Below, piece after piece: positions 18,267 to 26,843 of a DNA stretch of 64,000 nt. The stretch's first letter is position 1. The number at the start of each line of letters is the position of its first letter. A model generated the notes under the pieces. It worked only from the letters and a program-made list of their open reading frames with translations. It was not told where the DNA came from and ran no database searches. Origin of the DNA: Ruminococcus sp. (GTDB taxonomy: Bacteria; Bacillota_A; Clostridia; Oscillospirales; Ruminococcaceae); contig NZ_JAEEMU010000033.1 in NCBI RefSeq assembly GCF_016283395.1, forward strand, positions 1 through 64,000. The letters are read 5' to 3'. Position numbers and translations under genes: made by a program.

Positions 18267-21203
18267 TTAATCCAAACCGAGATTTTTGCGTTTTCGGGTT
18301 ATTTCCTCGTTGATATCCCTGTTGTACCATATAAGCGTATCACGGGGATTCGCCTTTTCATTGATAGTTTCTCTGAAAGCGTTCATTATATTTCTCGTAA
18401 CAGCATAGGACGCAGGTATTATCGGTATCTCCTCAAGCTCCTGCTGCTGTGCGCGAAGCCTTGCAAGCTCGTCCTCAGACCATGAGAGCTGTCCTAATGC
18501 TTCAACGTTTGCAGTATCGAAACGTCCCATAGTACCGAGAAGTCCCTCTATCTGCGATGCATACTGCACCTGTGTATCCGTATCTGTGAACCACTTGATG
18601 AACTTCCATGCATTTTCCTTATTCTTTACCTTTTTAAATATAACAGCTCCTGCACCGTTGGAATTAGCCGCATGAGAGACCGTTCCGTCCGCTCTTACAG
18701 TTGCAGGTACGGGACAGAAGTCCCACAGACCGCTTATTTCGGGAGATGCTGCCGTAAGCTGATTGAAAAAGGTGTAATTGGCAATAACTAAGGGATACTC
18801 ACCTGTTCTGAACCTGCTGAAAGCATCATAGGTCTGCTCGAAGCTGTATTTCGTATAGAAGTCTGTCCACTCCTCAAAGGACTGGACTGCTTCGGTGAAA
18901 TTGAAGGTAGAAGCTGTCTGCTCCTCATTATAATAGTTAATGCCCTTTTGCAGCATCAGCATTGCAAAGGTATGTCCCGTTTCCGTTGCAGGGGAAATAT
19001 TATTCGGCGGCAGGACAAGTCCCACCGACATATAATTCCTTTGCAGCGCAGGCAGCATATCTATTAACTTGTCCCATGTCTCAGGCGGAGAGGTATATCC
19101 AAGCTCCGTGAGCACATCTTTTCGGTAAAACATCATAGGGAAGCTCTGACTTATGGGCAGTCCGTAGCAGCCGCCGTTGAAGCTGTACTGCGTCATGGCA
19201 TTTTTCTGGAAACGCTGCTTTACATCCTCATAGTCGTCAAACTGCGTTATATCCACCAGCATATCACGCGCGGCAAGGTTTACGGGGAACTCTCCCCCGA
19301 GGAAAAGTGCCACATCAGGACCTTTTCCTGCAAGCGAAGCCTCGACCACGCCGCCTGTCACAAGATTTACCGAGACAGGTATGCCTGTTTCCTGCGTGAA
19401 CTGATTTTCTGTCATTTCCTTGACTACCTGAGCCTGATCTCGTCCAAGTGATACCCACACCTCTATTGTGTCCTCTCCCGTAACATCGGAAAGAGTGGTG
19501 TAGTCCTCAAAGAAAGAGCCGATAAAGGCATCAAAGCCGAATTTCAGTGACTTGCCAAGCTTTTCTTCACAGCTTGTAAAACTGCGGTCAGCGGTTGCGA
19601 ATTCGATATAGTCCACTTCAAGGGGCTGGTCGCGGTTATCCCTCATCCACGCCGACAGTGAAGTTACGCTGTCCTTTATCTGTGAAAGATATGACGGTAT
19701 CTTCAGCGGCTTATCAACGCATTTATCCAGTATTACCGCCATATTTTCCAGTGCAGCCGCCTCAGAGCCGCTTGACTCAGAAAGCTTTTCTATACCTTTC
19801 TGCACGTCTTTGAGTTCCGCGGAAATGCTCCTGAATTTATCCACTAATTCGGGTATCTTCTCGTGTACGTAATAGTCCGTGTACTTATCGGGAGTCGGAC
19901 CTGTTATCATCAATACCTTTCTGTAATAGGTATTGAGCTCGTTCACATCGGCTTCAAGCCTGCGCAGATACTCGCTGATATCGCTGGGCACAGCTTCAAG
20001 GGTGATAGTATGGTCTTTACCGCCCTCAAGCCATACAAAGATATTGTCTCCCTCACTTTTTGGGCTTACCACCGACCAGTCCGTATCGTAGCGGAACTTC
20101 ACGCTGTCAAGCTCGCTGCAAGGTACTTCGCCGTCAATGTAAATTCGTCTTGCCGAGCAGAAGCCGCGAATCTGATCCTGCCGAGCCTTTATGCCTATCT
20201 TATACCAGCCGCCGCTGCAGACCTTGTCGGCAGGTATATCCCATGCAGCCGACTGCAATGCCTTTCGCCAGCTGCCGCTGCCTATGGTATTGTATACTAC
20301 CTTGCACGGGTCTGAAGGCGAAGCAAGATAGCTTGTATTGTCATATGTGGGATAGAGAGTCGGGTCTGACTTGTATACAGCCTTTTCTCCCTCTATCTTA
20401 AAGCTTGTGGACGGAGTACTCTCGGGAGTTACGTTCGCTCCCACAGAGGCTTTATACTCACTGTAGGACGGCAGCTTTTCGGGATTTCTGAAACAAAGGC
20501 TCTCGATAGCAAGCTTTGCGCGTTCCGAACTCAGTTTAAGAGTATGCTCACCTTTTTCAAGTGCGAAGAACAGCGGTTCGCTGAAAAGTCCGTTCCTGTC
20601 GCCGAAAAAGCACTTCTGCCACATCTCTGTCTGCACCTGTGTCGGTCTTACCTGATTTCCGCGGCTGTCGGTGTAAATATCCTTTTCGTTTACCCAGACC
20701 TGACTGAGATAAAGGCTTGAAGCCGTATCGTAGGGTATCTCGCCGTCTATCTCCACTTTCAGCTCTATCGAGGAGCTGCTTGATATCATGGGGCAGTAGC
20801 TTGCTTCAAGGCAGTACACTCCGCTTTCAGCCACCTCGAAATCATAGGTCACCTCGCCCGACAGGCTGTTCCATAATAATGTATCTTTACGGGTATCGCC
20901 ACTGCTGTCGGTGAAGCTGCCTGCGGAGATATCTCCGTTCTCAGCGGAAACAAAGCTGCTTCCTTTTATAAATATCTCATCATCGGGACGGACATCAGCG
21001 GAGTGAAGATCGTAGTATTCGCTGAATGTGGTCATATTCATGTCCTTATCATCTATGTGATAATAGTCCTCAGCCATTGCCGCAGCCGTAGCCGCTGACG
21101 GCTCATTTGCCTCCGCAGCCGCTTTCAGTACACCCACAGAGCTTCCCGCAGCAAAAATACAAGTCAGAAAAGCCGCTGCCGCAGCTCTGAAAGCTCTCTT
21201 CAT
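18267..21203 (-). CDS. Solute-binding protein fused to two CBM-like domains (importer operon gene 1)
   Basis: The protein is 978 residues, about twice a normal family-1 binding protein. A signal peptide without a lipobox is followed by two beta-rich modules of carbohydrate-binding style. The first is at about residues 90-245 (SGVYCLEASYCPMISS; HTLKLSSERAKLAIESLCF) and the second at about 290-410 (GWYKIGIKARQDQIRGF; RRIYIDGEVPCSELDSV; HTITLEAVPSD). A helical segment occupies about 415-540. The solute-binding domain starts near residue 585 (EVWVSLGRDQAQVVKEMT) and contains typical blocks such as KGPDVALFLGGEFPVNLAA and SFPMMFYRKDVLTELGYTSP. It should capture an oligosaccharide for the four downstream permeases. 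With no lipid anchor visible, it may be held at the surface another way. Confidence 0.85.
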   Translation of the reverse strand: MKRAFRAAAAAFLTCIFAAGSSVGVLKAAAEANEPSAATAAAMAEDYYHIDDKDMNMTTFSEYYDLHSADVRPDDEIFIKGSSFVSAENGDISAGSFTDSSGDTRKDTLLWNSLSGEVTYDFEVAESGVYCLEASYCPMISSSSSIELKVEIDGEIPYDTASSLYLSQVWVNEKDIYTDSRGNQVRPTQVQTEMWQKCFFGDRNGLFSEPLFFALEKGEHTLKLSSERAKLAIESLCFRNPEKLPSYSEYKASVGANVTPESTPSTSFKIEGEKAVYKSDPTLYPTYDNTSYLASPSDPCKVVYNTIGSGSWRKALQSAAWDIPADKVCSGGWYKIGIKARQDQIRGFCSARRIYIDGEVPCSELDSVKFRYDTDWSVVSPKSEGDNIFVWLEGGKDHTITLEAVPSDISEYLRRLEADVNELNTYYRKVLMITGPTPDKYTDYYVHEKIPELVDKFRSISAELKDVQKGIEKLSESSGSEAAALENMAVILDKCVDKPLKIPSYLSQIKDSVTSLSAWMRDNRDQPLEVDYIEFATADRSFTSCEEKLGKSLKFGFDAFIGSFFEDYTTLSDVTGEDTIEVWVSLGRDQAQVVKEMTENQFTQETGIPVSVNLVTGGVVEASLAGKGPDVALFLGGEFPVNLAARDMLVDITQFDDYEDVKQRFQKNAMTQYSFNGGCYGLPISQSFPMMFYRKDVLTELGYTSPPETWDKLIDMLPALQRNYMSVGLVLPPNNISPATETGHTFAMLMLQKGINYYNEEQTASTFNFTEAVQSFEEWTDFYTKYSFEQTYDAFSRFRTGEYPLVIANYTFFNQLTAASPEISGLWDFCPVPATVRADGTVSHAANSNGAGAVIFKKVKNKENAWKFIKWFTDTDTQVQYASQIEGLLGTMGRFDTANVEALGQLSWSEDELARLRAQQQELEEIPIIPASYAVTRNIMNAFRETINEKANPRDTLIWYNRDINEEITRKRKNLGLD

Positions 21204-21240
21204 CCGCTATTCACCGCCTTTCACTCAAAAACTGACAAAT

Positions 21241-21277
21241 AAAAAAGCGCAAGCTCCCCGCGTCGGGAATTATGCGC
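21241..21277 (-). terminator. Terminator-like hairpin in the uptake operon leader
   Basis: On the transcript strand GCGCA/TGCGC encloses TTCCCG-ACG-CGGGGA, followed by six U residues (21241-21246). It lies between the promoter (about 21321) and the binding-protein start (21203), so it would attenuate the operon rather than end a gene. Confidence 0.6.
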
Positions 21278-21327
21278 ACGGACAACACTTACCAAGTCTG
21301 ACAAAATTGCATATATCTATCAAAATC

Positions 21328-21356
21328 AGTATAACAAATTTATCGTATAATGTCAA
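21328..21356 (-). promoter_or_regulatory. Promoter of the carbohydrate-uptake operon
   Basis: TTGACA (21351-21356), 17 bases, TATACT (21328-21333). It directs a leader of about 118 bases that includes the terminator-like hairpin. Confidence 0.8.
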
Positions 21357-21563
21357 GAAACCCCTTCCGCCCGTATAAATAATAATATTTTTTACCATGA
21401 GTATTTTAGCTAAATTATCGAAATCTATAATGATATTGCATAAACGGCACGTATAGAAACTGTAAGCTGTTACAATAAACTTTGCCTCATTGTTTTAATT
21501 TAATGCCTAAATTTTACTATTATTAAAAAACTGTAAAATCTTATCGACATTCTACTTTTTGTA
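21357..21563. other. AT-rich spacer between divergent promoters
   Basis: This is the middle of the 450-base gap between the uptake operon and the ABC-2 exporter. It is very AT-rich and I find no gene or clear palindrome in it; the two promoters lie at its edges. Confidence 0.5.
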
Positions 21564-21592
21564 TTGACATTTGAGGCTATTTATGGTATGAT
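21564..21592 (+). promoter_or_regulatory. Promoter of the ABC-2 exporter operon
   Basis: TTGACA (21564-21569), 17 bases, TATGAT (21587-21592). The 50-base leader contains CTCC (21628-21631), which could pair with the GGAG of the ribosome binding site (21641-21644). Confidence 0.75.
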
Positions 21593-21652
21593 ACAAGTGT
21601 AGAAGAAGTAACAGTTTCACTACTTGACTCCATTTAATAAGGAGAGATATTC

Positions 21653-22393
21653 TTGGCAAATGTTCTTGAAGTAAAAGGACTGTCAAAGCAGTACACCAAA
21701 GTCCTTGCTGTTGACAAGATATCCTTTGAAATAGGCGAAGGTGAGATATTTGCTCTCATCGGACCTAACGGCGCAGGCAAGACTACTACTATAAGAATGA
21801 TTTCAACACTGCTGAAGCCTACCGACGGTGACGCTGTCGTAGCAGGACACAGCATTATAAAAGCTCCTGAAAAGGTCAGGGAATGTATCACTTACCTCCC
21901 CGACGAAGCAGGTGCATATAAACAGATGACAGGTATTAAGTACCTGATATTTATGGCAGGTCTTTTCACGAGCGATATCGACGGGATAAATTCCTGTGTT
22001 GAACGTGCAAAGAATATCTGCGGACTCGGCGACAGGCTCAACGATAAGATCGGAAGCTACAGCCGAGGAATGATACGCAAGCTTCTACTGGCAAGGGCTG
22101 TAATGACAAAGCCCAAGCTTGCCATACTTGACGAGCCTACAAGCGGTCTTGACGTACTAAACGCTATCGAGATACGCAAGATGATAAAAAAGCTCGCCGA
22201 GGAAGAAGGAATGTCCTTCCTTCTCTCATCACACAATATGCTCGAGATCGAATTTGTTTCCGACCGCGTGGGTATAGTCTCAAAGGGACATCTCATGGTA
22301 ACAGGCCGTACAGACGAACTCAAGGAACGCTATAACGCTCCTAACCTCGAGGAAGTATTTGAAAGGGTGGTGAATGAGAATGAAGTTCATTAA
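21653..22393 (+). CDS. ABC transporter ATPase, NatA/CcmA-like
   Basis: The protein is 246 residues and begins at a TTG codon (product MANVLEVKGLSKQYTKV), with AAGGAG eight bases upstream. Walker A is GPNGAGKTTT, the signature is SYSRGMIRKLLLARAV (a SRGM variant), Walker B is KLAILDEPTSGLD, and the H-loop is LLSSHNM. It drives the ABC-2 permease that follows, whose start lies inside this gene. The pair resembles NatAB-type exporters, but the substrate is not evident. Confidence 0.9.
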   Translation: MANVLEVKGLSKQYTKVLAVDKISFEIGEGEIFALIGPNGAGKTTTIRMISTLLKPTDGDAVVAGHSIIKAPEKVRECITYLPDEAGAYKQMTGIKYLIFMAGLFTSDIDGINSCVERAKNICGLGDRLNDKIGSYSRGMIRKLLLARAVMTKPKLAILDEPTSGLDVLNAIEIRKMIKKLAEEEGMSFLLSSHNMLEIEFVSDRVGIVSKGHLMVTGRTDELKERYNAPNLEEVFERVVNENEVH

Positions 22394-23720
22394 CCTCCTG
22401 AAAAAAGAGCTTTCAGAGCTCATAAACGCTCAGATGATATTCTCTTTGATATTCTCGCTGGCAATATTCATGATAATGGGTAACGTCATGCAGTCGGTAA
22501 CACAAGAGATAGCTGAGGACGCGGTCAATCCAAAGATCAATATCTGTGACCTTGATGATACGAACTACACAAAGTCTATGATAGAGTCTTTCAAAGAGAA
22601 AGGTTCAAATGTCACTATCGTATCAGTCACAAATGATGATTATGCAGCTGCATTGAAAGGCAGCGATATAAAAAGCTTTGTAGTTATCCCGAAAGGCTTT
22701 ACCGATGAACTAAAAAACGGCAAAAAGCCCTCGGTGATATCTGTAAATAAAATAAAGTCTGCTTCAACATTCAGCAGCTTTACAGGCGGCACAGATGGTA
22801 CGACTTCTCTTATAAATTCGTATATCTCCTATGAGCTTGCAGATCAGCAGGGCGTTTCGGAAGAAAACCTCAAGATCATCGAAGCACCGCTCAGTGTTGA
22901 AGATCACACAGTTGTAGCCGACAAATCGGCAAAGGTATCAAGCAGCACTATACTCGGTAAGATATCAACACAGAATATGATACTTCCTATCATCGTTCTC
23001 GTGCTCCTGATGCTTACTTCACAGTCGCTCATCGCTTCGATATCAAATGAAAAGATAGACAAGACCCTCGAAACTCTCCTTTCCACCCCTGTAACACGAG
23101 GATCTGTTATAACAGCCAAAATGCTTGCAGCAGCAATAGTTGCTCTCATAAACGCAGGCGTAATGATGTTTGGCTTCTCAACATACACCAAAGGAATGAC
23201 AAGTGCTGTAACAAGCGATCTGGGAATAACGCAGGCAGTTACCAAGACCTTATCCGCAGATGAAGCTTTCAGACAGCTGGGACTCAACCTTTCCGCTATG
23301 GATTATGCAATGGTAGGAGTTCAGCTCTTCCTTACAATTATGATATGCCTTGCAATATCAATTATCCTCGGCGCACTTGTCAACGACTCAAAGTCGGCAC
23401 AGACAATGCTCCTGCCGATAATGATGATGGTAATGATACCGTGGCTCATATCTGTATTCACAGATGTGAACGCACTTCCATTAGCCGCAAAGCTTATCGT
23501 GTATGCGATACCTTTTACTCACACATTTACCTCGATACCAAACCTTATGTTCGGAAACACAACAGAGTTCTGGCTTGGTTTAGGCTATCAGTTCGTAATA
23601 TTCCTTATCGTGATGTTCTTTGCATTAAAGCTTTTCAAATCAGACAAGATACTCACGATATCTCTGAACTTCGGTCAGAAGTCCAGATTTAAAAAATCAA
23701 GAAAAACCACCGAGGATTGA
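22374..23720 (+). CDS. ABC-2 family exporter permease, NatB-like
   Basis: The protein is 448 residues from this ATG; a second ATG six bases on (product MKFINLLKKELSEL) is equally or more likely because of its distance from AAAGGGTGG. One N-terminal helix (MIFSLIFSLAIFMIMGNVM) is followed by an extracellular domain of about 160 residues and then five C-terminal helices. This is the arrangement of NatB and related type-2 exporters. The gene overlaps the ATPase gene by up to 20 bases. Confidence 0.88.
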   Translation: MRMKFINLLKKELSELINAQMIFSLIFSLAIFMIMGNVMQSVTQEIAEDAVNPKINICDLDDTNYTKSMIESFKEKGSNVTIVSVTNDDYAAALKGSDIKSFVVIPKGFTDELKNGKKPSVISVNKIKSASTFSSFTGGTDGTTSLINSYISYELADQQGVSEENLKIIEAPLSVEDHTVVADKSAKVSSSTILGKISTQNMILPIIVLVLLMLTSQSLIASISNEKIDKTLETLLSTPVTRGSVITAKMLAAAIVALINAGVMMFGFSTYTKGMTSAVTSDLGITQAVTKTLSADEAFRQLGLNLSAMDYAMVGVQLFLTIMICLAISIILGALVNDSKSAQTMLLPIMMMVMIPWLISVFTDVNALPLAAKLIVYAIPFTHTFTSIPNLMFGNTTEFWLGLGYQFVIFLIVMFFALKLFKSDKILTISLNFGQKSRFKKSRKTTED

Positions 23721-23745
23721 GCCTCTTCCCTTTCCCCATGAAAAG

Positions 23746-23787
23746 ACGCAGCTGTTTCGTTAGCACCGAAACCGCTGCGTTTTTTTA
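23746..23787 (+). terminator. Terminator of the ABC-2 exporter operon
   Basis: ACGCAGC and GTTTCG pair with CGAAAC and GCTGCGT across a single mismatch, followed by seven T residues, 25 bases after the permease stop. Confidence 0.85.
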
Positions 23788-23812
23788 CGTATTTTTCCGT
23801 ATAAAGTAAAAA

Positions 23813-23831
23813 GCTATGCACGAAGCATAGC
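23813..23831 (-). terminator. Terminator downstream of deoD
   Basis: The 7-bp stem GCTATGC/GCATAGC with a 5-base loop is followed on the minus strand by TTTTTACTTT. It lies about 120 bases past the deoD stop; the intervening DNA is AT-rich and empty. Confidence 0.65.
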
Positions 23832-23949
23832 CAAGAAAAATGAAATGAATAAATATAGAAGGGGAATTGGGGGATTACTTAATCCACTAATAATATACCA
23901 ATCCAACCTTAAAATAATCTTAAAGTTATCTTAAATTTACCTAAATTTT

Positions 23950-24660
23950 TTATTTAAGGGAATAAGCTGTTTCAAGAGCTATCTCCATCATGTCACGGAA
24001 GGTGGTCTGTCTCTCCTCAGCAGTTGTGGAAAGTCCTTTCAGCGGACAATCAGACACCGTAAGTATACACAGTGCGTTCTTCCCTGCTCTTGCAGCGTTC
24101 ATATAAAGTGCAGCTGCTTCCATTTCTATGGCAAGCACATTCATTTTCTGCCAGTCGGCAAGGCTGTCTGCATCATCGTAGAATGTATCGCTTGAAAGTA
24201 TATTTCCCACATGGAAGCTGCTTCCCTTAGCCTCAGCTGCCTTTACAGCCGCTGAAAGCAGGCTCCATGAAGCTGTTGGTGCATAAGTGCCCGGAAGTCT
24301 GTACTGTGAAGCATAAGCGGAATTGGTGCTTGCACTCATTCCTATAACTACGTCACGAAGCTGAACACTGTCTGCAACAGCTCCTGCTGTACCTACTCTG
24401 ATTATATTCTCAACGCCGTACTCGTTGAAAAGCTCCCATGAATAGATACCTATAGACGGCATACCCATGCCGCTGCCCTGTACGGATACGGGAACGCCCT
24501 TGTAAGTACCCGTATATCCAAGCATACCTCTTACCTCGTTATAGCAGACGGGGTTCTCAAGGTAATTCTCGGCGATGAATTTTGCTCTCAGAGGATCTCC
24601 GGGCATGAGAACAGTTTTAGCGATATCGCCTTTCTTTGCATTATTGTGTGGTGTCGGCAT
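23950..24660 (-). CDS. deoD: Purine nucleoside phosphorylase, DeoD type
   Basis: The protein is 236 residues, normal for the hexameric DeoD family. Signature blocks are TVLMPGDPLRAKFIAENYLE at the N-terminus (phosphate site), GSGMGMPSIGIYSWELF, IRVGTAGAV, the nucleoside-binding EMEAAALY, and LTVSDCPL with the catalytic aspartate. It cleaves purine (deoxy)nucleosides with phosphate in salvage. AAGGAGGG precedes the ATG. It is preceded by a strong hairpin and is probably its own unit. Confidence 0.96.
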   Translation of the reverse strand: MPTPHNNAKKGDIAKTVLMPGDPLRAKFIAENYLENPVCYNEVRGMLGYTGTYKGVPVSVQGSGMGMPSIGIYSWELFNEYGVENIIRVGTAGAVADSVQLRDVVIGMSASTNSAYASQYRLPGTYAPTASWSLLSAAVKAAEAKGSSFHVGNILSSDTFYDDADSLADWQKMNVLAIEMEAAALYMNAARAGKNALCILTVSDCPLKGLSTTAEERQTTFRDMMEIALETAYSLK

Positions 24661-24697
24661 ATTTATAGCCCTCCTTCATTTTAATACATTCTTATAT

Positions 24698-24731
24698 AAA
24701 CAAGGAACGCCTGAGACAGCGTTCCTTGTTT
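24698..24731 (-). terminator. Terminator of the flippase gene
   Basis: The 13-bp perfect stem AAACAAGGAACGC/GCGTTCCTTGTTT starts just after the flippase stop and ends in TTTATAT on the minus strand; the plus strand has an even better T run, so it may work both ways. Confidence 0.75.
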
Positions 24732-24733
24732 TT

Positions 24734-26164
24734 TCAGCTTCTCTTGAGAAGCTTGTTTACTGTGATAAGCAGCGACTTGTAATTCATAGCTGCCACAGCT
24801 GCGGCAAAAACAAGCGCACCGAATATATAGTACTTGACCTCTGTCATCATTACAGCACACATGAGAAGAAGCAATGCTGTATTTGCAAGATTCTTGACTC
24901 CGTTAAAACGGAACGGTACATAATATCTTGCATCTATTATACGTGCCCAGAAGCAGATAAGATAGCTGAGCAGAGTTGCTATAGCCGCACCGTTTATGCC
25001 CCATATGGGTATGAGGAAGTAGTTCATTGGGATATTTACGATGCAGGCTGCAAGAGCCGTATAACATGAGTTTTTCGGGTGCTTCGTAGCTGAGTATATA
25101 CTGCCGAGGAACTGATTAAGGCTCATAAACAGTACTGCTACGATCAGAATAGGCGTATAGAGGTATACCGTTGAATACTCCGAATATGTGCTCGATACCA
25201 TAAATATGGACGTTACAGGCTTTATAAGGAGGAGAAGTCCTGCGGACGCAATGAAAAGCATTGCCTCATATGCGGAATATACCTTTTCGTAGAACTTGTT
25301 TCTGTCTGCGGAGGAATTCTCGTTTATGGCAGACATACTCCATGCCTGATAGAAAATAGTCGATACCATTGAGATGAGATTAGGTATTACGTTTGCGCAG
25401 TCGTAGATACCAACAGCTGATTTTCCCAGTTCATGGTAATCGCTGTGCATCTTATTGATGAAAAGTCTGTCTGAAAGGCTTGTTATAGTCCACATTACTA
25501 TTGTCGGGATAAACGGACCTGCAAACCTTAGCATCTCTCCTGCAAGCTCCTTATTGAAGTAGCGTATGCCTGTGTATTTCTTCAGATTTGCGGCAGAATA
25601 GAGGAATACTACCGAGCAAAGGTCTGAGAGTATAGTTGCAAGCATAAAGCCCTTTACGCCCCAGTGCAGTATAGAAATGAATATAACATTGAATATAAGC
25701 AGCGTAAGCACCGCAAAGATACCGTCTATGGAAAAAAGCTTTACCTTATCAAGTGCGCGGACGAACTGCTGACACAGCATACGGAAAGACGATGTTATAA
25801 CGTATACTATAAGCAGCAGCGAATACCCCTTAACAAAGTCCAGCGCAGGAACTGCGGCAAGCAGCGGCATTGCTATCGCCATAAGCAGCATTCCTGCCGT
25901 AGTCATTCCAGCAGATGTATTGAACACCTGACGTTTGTCATATTCCTTGTCAAGTCCGAAACGGATAAGATACTCCTGCAAAGCAAAAGTGAAGATTGGC
26001 TGCAAAAACAGAGCCATTGTGACGAGGAGTCCCTTTATTCCGAGGTTGTGAGAGCTTAAATTGGCTGTATAAAGACGATTAAGCAGTAAAACAAGTATTT
26101 TTGAGCCAAAAGTACCTATAGCAAAAATACCCGTATTAAAGACCAGTTTTTTATATTTGTTCAT
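24734..26164 (-). CDS. Polysaccharide flippase, Wzx/MATE-like (oligosaccharide translocase)
   Basis: The protein is 476 residues from the ATG chosen by a GGAGTG site six bases upstream (an in-frame ATG at 26209 is less likely). About 14 hydrophobic segments fill the chain. The opening LVFNTGIFAIGTFGSKILVL and the later motifs SLSDRLFINKM and LNQFLGSIYSATKHPKNSCY match the polysaccharide-synthesis flippase family. It probably moves lipid-linked sugar units across the membrane for cell-surface polymer assembly. No glycan synthesis cluster surrounds it. Confidence 0.88.
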   Translation of the reverse strand: MNKYKKLVFNTGIFAIGTFGSKILVLLLNRLYTANLSSHNLGIKGLLVTMALFLQPIFTFALQEYLIRFGLDKEYDKRQVFNTSAGMTTAGMLLMAIAMPLLAAVPALDFVKGYSLLLIVYVITSSFRMLCQQFVRALDKVKLFSIDGIFAVLTLLIFNVIFISILHWGVKGFMLATILSDLCSVVFLYSAANLKKYTGIRYFNKELAGEMLRFAGPFIPTIVMWTITSLSDRLFINKMHSDYHELGKSAVGIYDCANVIPNLISMVSTIFYQAWSMSAINENSSADRNKFYEKVYSAYEAMLFIASAGLLLLIKPVTSIFMVSSTYSEYSTVYLYTPILIVAVLFMSLNQFLGSIYSATKHPKNSCYTALAACIVNIPMNYFLIPIWGINGAAIATLLSYLICFWARIIDARYYVPFRFNGVKNLANTALLLLMCAVMMTEVKYYIFGALVFAAAVAAMNYKSLLITVNKLLKRS

Positions 26165-26195
26165 TTCTAACACTCCGAAAAAATAGTATGTTATT

Positions 26196-26224
26196 ATTAT
26201 ATCATACATATTTTAATAAATCAA
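26196..26224 (-). promoter_or_regulatory. Promoter of the flippase gene
   Basis: TTGATT (26219-26224), 17 bases, TATAAT (26196-26201), about 32 bases before the start codon. Confidence 0.75.
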
Positions 26225-26275
26225 CGTCCGTACAAAAAAGATTTTCCTGACTATCTGGCTAAAAATTCCTTTTTA

Positions 26276-26671
26276 TTAAAGAGGCGGTGCAAGTACATCA
26301 AAGAAATTCCTTATAATATAGAAAACAAGGAACACCGCCAATACCGTCCACCATATCCACTTATTCCGCGGAAGCAGCTTTACCCTTTTGTTCCATATGC
26401 CTATGACGTTCTCTGCATAGAGCAGCAACACCGTCAAAGCAAGAAAGGGTATGGCAGGGTTGCATCTTACTGCGCGCCACAGCTGACCGTGCAGAAGCGC
26501 AGTAACGCTCCTTGTATTGCCGCAGCCCGTACACCATAGCCCCGTATACTTATGTATTTTACATTCAGGCAGTAAATGTGCTGAATGTATCAACTGATCT
26601 CTGAAAAAATATATCAATACAACAGCGCACGGAAATAAAAACGCTGTAATTACTCTGAAACGCTTGCTCAT
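26276..26671 (-). CDS. DUF2752 membrane protein
   Basis: The protein is 131 residues with three hydrophobic stretches. It has the family core TGLWCTGCGNTRSVTALLHG followed by an Asn-Pro (RCNPAIPF), which defines DUF2752 proteins. The paired cysteines may bind metal or form a disulfide. No function is established for the family. It has its own consensus promoter and does not appear to share an operon. Confidence 0.85.
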   Translation of the reverse strand: MSKRFRVITAFLFPCAVVLIYFFRDQLIHSAHLLPECKIHKYTGLWCTGCGNTRSVTALLHGQLWRAVRCNPAIPFLALTVLLLYAENVIGIWNKRVKLLPRNKWIWWTVLAVFLVFYIIRNFFDVLAPPL

Positions 26672-26704
26672 ATTGCTCCCTTACCATTTTATTTTGTAAA
26701 AACA

Positions 26705-26733
26705 AGTATAGCATTTTTGTTTTTTATTGTCAA
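26705..26733 (-). promoter_or_regulatory. Promoter of the DUF2752 gene
   Basis: TTGACA (26728-26733), 17 bases, TATACT (26705-26710). It begins immediately after the terminator of the upstream importer operon. Confidence 0.8.
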
Positions 26734-26741
26734 CACAAAGG

Positions 26742-26772
26742 AAAAGGCTCTGCCGCATAAAGCAGCAGAGCC
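26742..26772 (-). terminator. Terminator of the hybrid importer operon
   Basis: The 8-bp stem GGCTCTGC/GCAGAGCC (26746-26753 with 26765-26772) is followed on the minus strand by TTTTCCTTTG, about 70 bases past the binding-protein stop. Confidence 0.8.
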
Positions 26773-26843
26773 AAAAATTAAGGAGGTTGTATTTATATAC
26801 GAAAATATCTGAATATCATTTTTACGCGCCGATAATAATCCTA

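Noticed and set aside
26776..26800. AAGGAGG on the plus strand downstream of the hybrid importer operon
   Set aside because: No ATG, GTG or TTG at a usable distance opens a frame of any length, so it is not a gene start.
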